NCBI RefSeq assembly: GCF_002890915.1
Contig: NZ_POUT01000009.1
Location: 62,001-126,000, forward strand
DNA from: Stutzerimonas stutzeri
GTDB lineage: Bacteria > Pseudomonadota > Gammaproteobacteria > Pseudomonadales > Pseudomonadaceae
Direction of reading: 5' to 3'
DNA length: 64,000 nucleotides
Positions 17,581-24,250 of this stretch are shown here, one piece after another. Every line of letters begins with the position of its first letter. The stretch's first letter is position 1. The position numbers and the translations under genes are program-made. The notes beneath the pieces are model-generated. The model worked only from the letters and a program-made list of their open reading frames with translations. It ran no database searches and was not told the origin of the DNA.

Positions 17581-18231
17581 TCACGCCACACGCCGAAGCG
17601 GTGCGTTCGCGGCCAGTTCGTACTGCGTGGCGCCGAGGGTGCCGTTGCGGATCAGGTCGCCCAACGCCTTCGTCAGCGCCGGGACATCGAGGGCCAGCCG
17701 ATGGCCTTCCAGCGGCCCGAGGGCCAAGGGAAGACCGGTCAGCATCCGTCGTGTCTGCAACAGCTCCAGCACGGTGTCGCGCCAGTGGTCGAGCAGTGGC
17801 AGCGGGCAGGTGTCCTGCACCAGCGTCCACAGCCGGTCGAGCCGGTGAGCGGAATCCCTGGGCAGAAGCGCCAGCGCGCCGGCGTTGGCCTTGTCTGGCT
17901 TCACGCAGCGACGATCGAACAGCCACACATTCGTCAGCGAACCGAACAGCGTTCGCCGATAGGCGCGGGTGATGCGCTTTTCCAGGTTCTCGACGTTGCC
18001 GACGAAGACCGGGATGGAAGCGCCCTGCTCGGTGATGACGTGGAACTGATCCAGTCCCTGTTCATCCCGGCCGAGGGTCAGGCGGGCGAGGAACTCCTGA
18101 ACGGCGGTGTCGCGCGCCCAGATCGACAGAAAGACGAGATTGCCCTGCTCGTCACCGACGCAACCGTCGGCCATGAGGTCGGGGCATTCGTCGATGCGGT
18201 ACAGCGGTTTCGCGGAAGAAGGTGCAGGCAT
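17581..18231 (-). CDS. ICE-conserved hypothetical protein
   Basis: A 216-residue soluble protein, MPAPSSAKPLYRIDECPDLMADGC at the start, no membrane segment, with motifs NVWLFDRRCVKPDKAN and LDHWRDTVLELLQ. Its place in the unit is constant in related ICEs as far as I recall, but I recognise no domain. The start follows AGAGGACATCACC; a Met ten codons earlier lacks a ribosome site. Confidence 0.65.
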   Translation of the reverse strand: MPAPSSAKPLYRIDECPDLMADGCVGDEQGNLVFLSIWARDTAVQEFLARLTLGRDEQGLDQFHVITEQGASIPVFVGNVENLEKRITRAYRRTLFGSLTNVWLFDRRCVKPDKANAGALALLPRDSAHRLDRLWTLVQDTCPLPLLDHWRDTVLELLQTRRMLTGLPLALGPLEGHRLALDVPALTKALGDLIRNGTLGATQYELAANAPLRRVA

Positions 18232-18271
18232 GGTGATGTCCTCTTGAAAATGAAGGAGCAACCACAGCCCG

Positions 18272-18290
18272 CGGGGCCATGCTCGCCCCG
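18272..18290 (-). other. Leader hairpin
   Basis: CGGGGC and GCCCCG arms with a seven-base loop, about 40 bases before the 216-residue gene. Confidence 0.5.
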
Positions 18291-18315
18291 GTTGGGTGAA
18301 GGAAGATTCGTGCCG

Positions 18316-18681
18316 CTAGACGGCGCGTCCCGCGTGGAAGCGGTGAACCCGCTCGCGCCACTCGGAGCTTTGCACCGGCGCCATGTCGAGATAGCGCAGC
18401 GGACACGAGTAGTAGTACGGATGCACGGACTCATCGAGGGACTTGTAGCCCCAATCGCCGCCCGAGCTTTCCAGCAGATGGCAGCCGATGTAGCAGACGG
18501 ACTCACCGGCCGCGAGGCCCATGACGCCCGCCTGCCTGGCGGTGACGCGAACCACGGTCCACAGAACGTCGCCGTCCAGCGTGTGGTCGATGACTTCGCA
18601 GCAAGCGCGTTCGGACGCCTGCGGAGCGAGCAGCTCGCGGATCAACTGATCGCGCGTCTGACGAACGAAGGTCCAGCCCAT
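18316..18681 (-). CDS. Small ICE-conserved protein (possibly DUF6927)
   Basis: A 121-residue protein beginning MGWTFVRQTRDQLIRELL, with GESVCYIGCHLLESSGGDWGYKSLDESVHPYYYSCP in the middle. The WTFVRxTRxQLI start resembles a small family spread on plasmids and ICEs (DUF6927 from recall, unsure). The start is supported by AAGGAG six bases upstream. No activity can be assigned. Confidence 0.6.
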   Translation of the reverse strand: MGWTFVRQTRDQLIRELLAPQASERACCEVIDHTLDGDVLWTVVRVTARQAGVMGLAAGESVCYIGCHLLESSGGDWGYKSLDESVHPYYYSCPLRYLDMAPVQSSEWRERVHRFHAGRAV

Positions 18682-18769
18682 GAGGGTCTCCTTGAAGAAA
18701 AGGCCGGAGCCCTCCCCGTCGGGGGAGACCCCCGGCGGGTGGCGGAATGCCGCGCAAGGCGGCGATGGA

Positions 18770-19381
18770 TCAGGCAGCTTTGAGGTGCCAGTCCTGGGAC
18801 AACGGAGCGAACTCGTAGCCCAGCTTGTCGAGACGGTCGCGCTGCTGACGCAGCACACGACGATCCACGGTCGCATCGAGCTTCACGGTCTCGCCCAGGG
18901 GCCACAAGGCACCGAACAGCGCCGCGTCGTCTGCCTCGGCCGAGGCCGCAGCGGACACGGGAGCCGGTTCGCTGCCGAACGGCGTGGTATCGACCAGGGG
19001 ATCGCGCGGACTGCGTGGCTTCGCCTTCGGCTTGGCCGGGGGCGATGCCGGCGCGGGCGCCTGCGCTTCCTCGTCGATCGGATCGACTTCCTGCGGACTC
19101 AGCCGGCGGGCTTCGTCGCGGCTCAGGGCGTCGATGTTGGACAGCGTCATCCCGCCCAGATGGGCGCGGATCTCGATGACCATGCGGCCGTTGGCGTTGT
19201 ACGTGGAGGGGCGAATCTCGACGATGACGAAATCACCGTCGTACTTGCCCTCGCGGTACTGATCGAGTTCGGCGTTCTTCACGACGAACTCGCCGATCGA
19301 GGTCGCCAGGCGGCCGACGTTGAAGTCGCCGTTCCTTCCGTGGATGGTCTTGATGGCCAGTTGGCCGGGAATGGTGATCAT
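18770..19381 (-). CDS. DUF3275 family protein
   Basis: A 203-residue protein. Residues 1-90 form a beta-rich domain (MITIPGQLAIKTIHGRNGDFNVGRLATSIGEFVVKNAELDQY... NANGRMVIEIRAHLG) typical of DUF3275, then a Pro/Ala linker (APAPASPPAKPKAK) and a short charged C-terminal helix. DUF3275 genes are regular neighbours of DUF3577 genes in ICEs. The compact fold and partner suggest nucleic acid binding, but this is inference. Confidence 0.8.
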   Translation of the reverse strand: MITIPGQLAIKTIHGRNGDFNVGRLATSIGEFVVKNAELDQYREGKYDGDFVIVEIRPSTYNANGRMVIEIRAHLGGMTLSNIDALSRDEARRLSPQEVDPIDEEAQAPAPASPPAKPKAKPRSPRDPLVDTTPFGSEPAPVSAAASAEADDAALFGALWPLGETVKLDATVDRRVLRQQRDRLDKLGYEFAPLSQDWHLKAA

Positions 19382-19408
19382 GAAGGTCTCCTAGGACGAA
19401 GAGAAGAC

Positions 19409-19430
19409 AAGGCCCCGGGGATGGGGCCTT
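19409..19430 (-). other. Leader hairpin, terminator-like
   Basis: AAGGCCCC and GGGGCCTT arms with a six-base loop followed on the minus strand by a pyrimidine-rich stretch. It lies between DUF3577 and DUF3275 and could attenuate transcription between them. Confidence 0.5.
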
Positions 19431-19435
19431 GCGGA

Positions 19436-19987
19436 TCAGAACGACTCGGCAACGGCCAATGCGGGGGCATCGGCTGCGTCGTCGGCAGCATCGGCGACGG
19501 GCTTGGAAGGCTCCGGTGCCGAGGCTTGCTGCGCAGCGGACGCGTCGGACGTCACAGGGACTTCCGGGTCGCGCTCGTCGGTCTCGGTCGGCTTGGGTTC
19601 GGCCTTGTAGACGAGCTTGCCGTCGACCTTGATCCAACTGACGAACAGCAGGCGGGCCTTGAGGCTCACACCCTGCTCGCCGGCACGCTTGCCCTTGGAG
19701 TAGGTGAAGGTGTCGGTCCACAGGTCACCCAGGCGGAAGCCGATCATCACCTTCTTCTCGGCGTCGACCGCCTGAATGCAGCGGCGCACCAGGTGCTGCG
19801 CTTCCGAACCCGATACGCGCGTGTCGAAACGCACATACGAGACGTCATCGCTGGGACCGTTCAGAGCCGCGATGCCGCAGGCCAGGAACGCATCGCCTTT
19901 CTTGGGCTTCACTTCGCGGATGCGATTGAGGTACCCGAGGCCGGTGATGTGCAGATCGAAGTAGGACTTTTCGTTGGAAGTGGTCAT
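19436..19987 (-). CDS. DUF3577 (STY4534-type) ICE protein
   Basis: A 183-residue protein: an N-terminal domain (YFDLHITGLGYLNRIREVKPKKGDAFLACGIAALNG) with an OB-fold-like pattern, then an Ala/Glu/Pro-rich acidic tail (VADAADDAADAPALAVAESF), a layout like single-strand-binding proteins. It matches the STY4534 'ICE replication' family (DUF3577). It is the first gene of the longest unit and carries a structured leader with element A 155 bases upstream. Confidence 0.8.
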   Translation of the reverse strand: MTTSNEKSYFDLHITGLGYLNRIREVKPKKGDAFLACGIAALNGPSDDVSYVRFDTRVSGSEAQHLVRRCIQAVDAEKKVMIGFRLGDLWTDTFTYSKGKRAGEQGVSLKARLLFVSWIKVDGKLVYKAEPKPTETDERDPEVPVTSDASAAQQASAPEPSKPVADAADDAADAPALAVAESF

Positions 19988-20142
19988 GGTGAATCTCCTG
20001 GGAACAAAGAGGCGGAGACACACCCGACCCAAGGCGGGGAAGGTGTGGAACCCCCGCGTGGGTTGATGGAACAGCTTGGTGGCATCGCCATCGAAAACCG
20101 ATGGCCGTTCGCGCATGGATGCCGGTGCGAACTGGAGTGATC

Positions 20143-20220
20143 AACGCGGTCGGAACCGCATCGCAGCCTTGAAGATCGTGGCTGCCTGGGCATGTCGCTG
20201 ACGGACGTCAGCGGAACATG
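20143..20220 (-). promoter_or_regulatory. Three-hairpin element, copy A (upstream of DUF3577)
   Basis: On the minus strand: hairpin 1 (outer CATGT/ACATG, inner GCTGAC/GTCAGC), linker CCCAG, hairpin 2 (GCAGCC/GGCTGC around CTTCAA), hairpin 3 (GCGGT-TCCG-ACCGC). Copies B and C keep every stem with different bases. It follows a terminator and precedes the DUF3577 unit. Confidence 0.72.
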
Positions 20221-20290
20221 GCCGGAAGCGTGGCGCCAGGACGGCGCGCATGCGAGCGGCAATCGGCACTCGCGGCTGTCCGCATTGCCG

Positions 20291-20318
20291 GGAAGAAAGA
20301 AGCCCCCGGAGCGGGGGC
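20291..20318 (-). terminator. Intrinsic terminator after DUF3085 gene
   Basis: Minus strand GCCCCCG-CTC-CGGGGGC followed by TTCTTTCTT, 14 bases past the DUF3085 stop. Confidence 0.72.
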
Positions 20319-20331
20319 CAGGGATGGGCGG

Positions 20332-20694
20332 TCAGTTGCCGCTGGGCGGAGGAACCGCCTGCAGCGACAGGTGTGTCGTGGTGGCGGACACGTCGAGGTC
20401 GTCCTCGCTGTGCAGGATGCGCGCAAACACGCCCTCCTGCGGATCGAAGAACTCGCCAAAGTCATCGCCGCCGAACTCGGCGCGCGCCAGCTCCCACCAG
20501 TCATCGAACGCATCGACATCCGGGTTGCAGCCGGCGGCATAGGCGATGGTCTTCTGGCGACCATCGGGTCGGCGCTCGCCGCGCTCGGCCAGGAAGTACA
20601 CGCCCTGATCCTTGACCAGGATGACGCGGCATTGATTCGCCACCGCTTCGGCGAGCACGGGCCGCAGCTCCGTGCCTTTGAATCGAACAGTCAT
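20332..20694 (-). CDS. DUF3085 domain protein
   Basis: A 120-residue protein with the DUF3085 pattern: VRFKGTELRPVLAEAVANQCRVILVKDQGVYFLAERGERRPDGRQKTIAYAAGCNPDVDAFDDWWE. Function unknown; the family is nearly confined to plasmids and ICEs. It is the second and last gene of its unit, ending in the terminator at 20291-20318. A GC hairpin (GCTTCCCGCC / GGCGGGAAGC) lies just upstream of the gene. Confidence 0.8.
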   Translation of the reverse strand: MTVRFKGTELRPVLAEAVANQCRVILVKDQGVYFLAERGERRPDGRQKTIAYAAGCNPDVDAFDDWWELARAEFGGDDFGEFFDPQEGVFARILHSEDDLDVSATTTHLSLQAVPPPSGN

Positions 20695-20760
20695 GGGTGT
20701 GATCTCCAGGGATGCAGGAAGAGAGGCTTCCCGCCGCGAAGGCGGGAAGCTGCTGGGAGA

Positions 20761-21561
20761 TCAGTGCCGGACAGCCTTGCGACCCGACAACAGGCACTGC
20801 ACTCGGATGCGGCGCCAGCTCCCGTCGTCGATCAGCCGTTCCAGCGTCTCGCCGAGGGTGTCGAAGAACACCTCATCGACCCGTTCAATCAGCTCGCCGT
20901 CGCGGCGCAGCTCCACCGCGTAGAGGTCGAGGCCACGCTCATACAGCACGGTGACGTGACCCTGGAACTTCATCGTGGCGACGGTGAAGCCGATGGCCGG
21001 TGGCGTGCGGATGATGTCGGCGGGCAGCGGATCGACCCAGGTGATGTCCCGAGCACCGGCGTCCACCAGCATGTGGGTGATGCGCCGGAAGCCGTCGGGA
21101 GCGGGCAACTGCTCCAGTTGGTCGATCAGTTCCTGCAGCTCGGGGCAGCGCGGCTCGGGGATCGGCAGCTTCGCCGGTGCGGACCCGAGCACGAACCGCT
21201 TCACCGTGTAGGGCTGGCCGTCGGCGGTGAACTCGGTCTGCTCCTCGGGCGTGTCCGCCCGCTGACCGTCGAAGCGGCGTCTGACATAGGGTTCGACCTG
21301 CACCTTGGCGCCCTCGTCGGGCACTTCGGTCACGAGCGTGCGATCAAGCACCGCGAACTCGGCCCGTCCCGTCTTGACGACGATGGCCTCGTCGGTGGTG
21401 GCGATGACCTTGCCCTCGAAAGGCTTCGGATCGATGTGAAAGCCCAGCGTCGAAACCTTGGGCTGGCCGTCGAAGATGTTGAACTTGAACGAACGGACGT
21501 TGGAAGGCACATGACCGACAACGAGCGTCGGCATCTGTGCACGGATGGCTTGGGTATCCAT
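20761..21561 (-). CDS. ICE-conserved hypothetical protein
   Basis: A 266-residue soluble protein that begins MDTQAIRAQMPTLVVGHVPSNVRSFKFNIFDGQ and contains FEGKVIATTDEAIVVKTGRAEFAVLDRTLV, a beta-rich N-terminal part, then a helical C-terminal half. I do not recognise a family. The start is preferred because it follows AAGGAGTCTCCCC; the frame is open to 22344 but antisense to the upstream gene. It is the first gene of the unit headed by element B. Confidence 0.65.
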   Translation of the reverse strand: MDTQAIRAQMPTLVVGHVPSNVRSFKFNIFDGQPKVSTLGFHIDPKPFEGKVIATTDEAIVVKTGRAEFAVLDRTLVTEVPDEGAKVQVEPYVRRRFDGQRADTPEEQTEFTADGQPYTVKRFVLGSAPAKLPIPEPRCPELQELIDQLEQLPAPDGFRRITHMLVDAGARDITWVDPLPADIIRTPPAIGFTVATMKFQGHVTVLYERGLDLYAVELRRDGELIERVDEVFFDTLGETLERLIDDGSWRRIRVQCLLSGRKAVRH

Positions 21562-21666
21562 GGGGAGACTCCTTGTGGCAACCAAGGGACTCCCGCCCGC
21601 AAGGGAGGTCGGTCCCTTGAGGGTGAGGTGGATGGACGCGGGTGCGCCCGGAGAACGAAGCAACCA

Positions 21667-21740
21667 GCACGGCGAACCGCGCCGCAGTCTTGAAGGTCTC
21701 GACTGCCTGGGCATGCTGCCGGCAACGCCAGCGAACATGC
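21667..21740 (-). promoter_or_regulatory. Three-hairpin element, copy B
   Basis: Minus strand: hairpin 1 (GCATG/CATGC outside, GCTGGC/GCCGGC inside), linker CCCAG, hairpin 2 (GCAGTC/GACTGC), hairpin 3 (GCGCGG-TTCG-CCGTGC). It sits 105 bases before the 266-residue gene. Confidence 0.72.
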
Positions 21741-21808
21741 GGCCAGCGTGCGGCACATGGCGGCGGCCGTCCGCCGGGAATCGGCAATGCGCCGGCACCG
21801 CGTTCCGC

Positions 21809-21837
21809 GAAAAAGAAGAGCCCCGACGTGGGGGCTC
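21809..21837 (-). terminator. Intrinsic terminator before element B
   Basis: Minus strand GAGCCCC / GGGGCTC hairpin followed by TTCTTTTTC, 14 bases past the stop of the 237-residue gene. Confidence 0.75.
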
Positions 21838-21851
21838 GAATGGGTTGCGAG

Positions 21852-22565
21852 TTACTCGTCGTCGTAGAGCGTCAGCCCGTCCAGCACTGGCGCGTCGGCA
21901 TCGAAGATCAGCAGGCGCACGTCGGCGAGCGCGGCCAGGTGGAGCACCTCCACGAGGGACTCCGGCATGCCTTTCCGGCGATGCTCTCGCTGCAACCGCT
22001 CGGCGGTGATGCCTTCGACCCGTTGCAGGTTCTCGTCCGTCCAGGGCGTGGCGATCAGCTTCACGCCGACCGCGGGGCTGTACGGGATGCGGAAGGCGAC
22101 GAACAGAAAACCGCTCGGCGTGGCGATGTCGGCCAGGTTGGCCAGATAGCGGCCGTCCTCCTCGGTGATGTGCGCCGAACTGATTTCCCAGGCACGGCTG
22201 TAGAACCCAGTCTCGAAGCGCAGGCGGCGTACCACCTCGCGCGCGGCTTCCTCGGAGAAGGTATCGCCGACGTGCAGCGGCTGGCCGGCTTCTTCGGCCA
22301 TGACGGCGTAGACGAGGTTTCGGGCGATGCCGTGGCTGGGGCACTGCGCGTCCAGCTCGGGCGGCACGTTCTGGCCCTCGGTGATCAGCGCGAAGTCGTC
22401 GCAGAAGACGCAGGCATGGCGCTCGACCTGGCTGTCCGGCAGATGCGACTGCGAGACGTGCAGCGGCAGATAGCTCAGCGGGCAGTCGTCGTAGGAAATC
22501 GCCAGCAGCCGCTGCACGGACAGGCCATCGTAGCCGCGGACGAAGGGGTTTTTGGAATGAGACAT
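21852..22565 (-). CDS. ICE-conserved hypothetical protein, DUF5983-like C-terminus
   Basis: A 237-residue protein, MSHSKNPFVRGYDGLSVQRLLAISYDDCPLSYLPLHVSQSHLPDS. The C-terminus LADVRLLIFDADAPVLDGLTLYDDE resembles the small DUF5983 family (recall, uncertain). Cys48 and Cys51 (CVFC) could bind a metal. No membrane segment. The start follows GGAGG nine bases upstream. It is the last gene of the unit headed by element C. Confidence 0.62.
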   Translation of the reverse strand: MSHSKNPFVRGYDGLSVQRLLAISYDDCPLSYLPLHVSQSHLPDSQVERHACVFCDDFALITEGQNVPPELDAQCPSHGIARNLVYAVMAEEAGQPLHVGDTFSEEAAREVVRRLRFETGFYSRAWEISSAHITEEDGRYLANLADIATPSGFLFVAFRIPYSPAVGVKLIATPWTDENLQRVEGITAERLQREHRRKGMPESLVEVLHLAALADVRLLIFDADAPVLDGLTLYDDE

Positions 22566-22691
22566 GGGATTCCTCCAGCAGAGGATGGCCGAGGCAATCC
22601 CCTGCCGGGGATTGAACCCCAGCGAGTGGATGAAGTGGCAGCCGGTCAGCCGGCCGCGGCGTCGGGCCGCCCTGGTGGCGGGCGGTGCAGG

Positions 22692-22718
22692 TCAGTGGAA
22701 GCTGGTGATTCGGGACAT
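22692..22718 (-). CDS. Possible 8-codon micro-ORF with strong ribosome site
   Basis: ATG-TCC-CGA-ATC-ACC-AGC-TTC-CAC-TGA (MSRITSFH) follows CAGGAG seven bases upstream and a leader hairpin (GGGAC / GTCCC) like those of the real genes of this unit. It may be a leader peptide or a gene shortened by mutation; the downstream sequence stays open in another frame. Weak call. Confidence 0.3.
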   Translation of the reverse strand: MSRITSFH

Positions 22719-22815
22719 GGCCGCTCCTGCGAAAGGAAGGAGGGACATGGCCCCGAACGGGGACGCACGTCCCTCGTGGGGTGGGATGAAAGGACGGTGG
22801 GTTGCCAGGCGCGGC

Positions 22816-23208
22816 TCACCAGCCGTTGTAGTGCAGCGTGAGGTCGGCGATGACCTGGCGCCGTTCCAGATCGAGGCCGCCGAAGTCGGACAGCCCCTCG
22901 AAGCCGCAACGCTTGAGCATCGCGCCGCCCTCGCGGGAGTTGTAGAAGCTCACCATCGCGGACAGGAACATGCGTTGACCGCTGCTCAGTACGCCCAGGG
23001 CGTCGTTGAGCATCAGCATGTTGGGCCGCAGGTCCCACTTGGTGGTGGCACGCTGCAGACCTTCGCGTGTGCCGTCGCCGAACCACTCGTGGCCGGCGAT
23101 CTGCGCGCCGCGCTTCCAGGCCTCGAAGAAGGCCTGCGGTGCAGCGTCGAAGTGCGCCTGTTCCAGCGCCATCTGATCGAGCACGTCTTCGGGTAAAGAC
23201 AGATTCAT
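22816..23208 (-). CDS. ICE-conserved hypothetical protein
   Basis: A 130-residue helical protein, MNLSLPEDVLDQMALEQAHFDAAPQAFFEAW, with KWDLRPNMLMLNDALGVLSSGQRMFLSAMVSFYNSREG in the middle. No transmembrane segment or catalytic motif is visible and I know no family name. The start follows AAGGAGTTCTCTC. It lies second in the unit headed by element C. Confidence 0.65.
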   Translation of the reverse strand: MNLSLPEDVLDQMALEQAHFDAAPQAFFEAWKRGAQIAGHEWFGDGTREGLQRATTKWDLRPNMLMLNDALGVLSSGQRMFLSAMVSFYNSREGGAMLKRCGFEGLSDFGGLDLERRQVIADLTLHYNGW

Positions 23209-23233
23209 GAGAGAACTCCTTGAAGGGTGGGAA

Positions 23234-23470
23234 TCAGGGGTGAGCGCGCTGTGTCCAGGCATGGGTATCCAGGGCGCGCTGTGCTGCGAGGTGGGTCGGG
23301 AAATACTCGACGGACTCCCGCGATACCGGGCCCTCGTCGTCTTGCGTGCCGATGTAGTGGCCGGCCGCGCTGGGCAGCACCTGTAGCGGCAAACGCTTGC
23401 CGGTCCAGGCCAGCGCCAGCGCACCACTGCGCACTGCGGTTGCAGAGGAAGATGCAGAAGGTTCAGACAT
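23234..23470 (-). CDS. Small ICE-conserved hypothetical protein
   Basis: A 78-residue protein, MSEPSASSSATAVRSGALALAWTGKRLPLQVLPSAAGHYIGTQDDEG, ending FPTHLAAQRALDTHAWTQRAHP. The start follows AAGGAGCACGGC. It is the first gene after element C. The pattern (short beta strands, then a helix) resembles small toxin-domain-like phage and plasmid proteins, but nothing specific is recognised. Confidence 0.6.
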   Translation of the reverse strand: MSEPSASSSATAVRSGALALAWTGKRLPLQVLPSAAGHYIGTQDDEGPVSRESVEYFPTHLAAQRALDTHAWTQRAHP

Positions 23471-23604
23471 GCCGTGCTCCTTGGTGGGTCGAGGAGCACG
23501 CATCCCGTAGAGGATGGAGTTCCCCTCGGGTGGTTGAGAAAAGTGCATCGTCGCCAGGCCGGCGAGCGTCCGCGGTGGGCGATGCGAAGCGGACTGGATC
23601 GGTC

Positions 23605-23680
23605 GACGCGGCGAACCGCGTCGCAGTCTTGAAGACCGAGACTGCCTGGGCATGCCGCTGACGACTGTCAGCAACGCATG
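23605..23680 (-). promoter_or_regulatory. Three-hairpin element, copy C
   Basis: Minus strand: hairpin 1 (CATGC/GCATG outside, GCTGAC/GTCAGC inside), linker CCCAG, hairpin 2 (GCAGTCT/AGACTGC), hairpin 3 (GACGCGG-TTCG-CCGCGTC, a UUCG-type loop). It sits 134 bases before the 78-residue gene. Confidence 0.74.
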
Positions 23681-24250
23681 GCGTGAGGATGGGCGCGAAG
23701 CATGGCTGCCGTCGCAGGGAAAACCGAATCGCGGACGGCCCGCTTTAGGGCAGGCCAGCGTAACGGGACAAGGCAAGGACCAGGGCGCCGAAGGCCACGC
23801 GGGCCTTCGGCTGGAGAGGAAGGAAAACCACCTGTGGGCTGCGTCAGCGCGGGCCGTCGTCAAAGCCGTTCGCTGCGTCAGCAATCGCACCCGGCCCGTT
23901 TCGTGGCTGGGGCCGGAAACCTCTGGCGTGCATCCACACACAAAGGGAGCCCGTTGTTCCGCCGGCGGGCACCGGCACGGAATACCCTCGGCCCAAGGGG
24001 CCTCCTCACGGCTCGCGCGGCGGCAAGGCGTCAGGAAGCCCCTCGTGACCGAGGCAAGGCACACCGATCAAGGGAATGGCGGCGGGCGCGATTCGTGGAG
24101 CAATGACCTTCTCGCCCCGTCGCCCGATGGCGGGCAGACGGGGCGCGCACACCGTTGCAGAAGGAGACGCGCGCTTTGGAGTCCCGCGCGGTGCGGGACG
24201 TTTGCCTCGCCGTCAGTGAAGTGGCCGGCGCGGCAGGGGGAAAGCGAGGA
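23681..24250 (-). other. Gene-free stretch downstream of topB
   Basis: No frame here has a convincing start and family match. The notable item is a perfect ten-base-pair hairpin at 23787-23811 (GCCGAAGGCC / GGCCTTCGGC) without a T run on either strand. The promoter of the unit led by element C must lie here. Confidence 0.5.

Noticed and set aside
15900..23700. CRISPR array
   Set aside because: The three-hairpin elements are 1.5-2 kb apart with genes between them, not regularly spaced repeats; no cas genes are present.
23681..24250. Possible oriT or small gene downstream of topB
   Set aside because: There is a perfect hairpin but no nick-site consensus or relaxase gene nearby; nothing specific supports an oriT.
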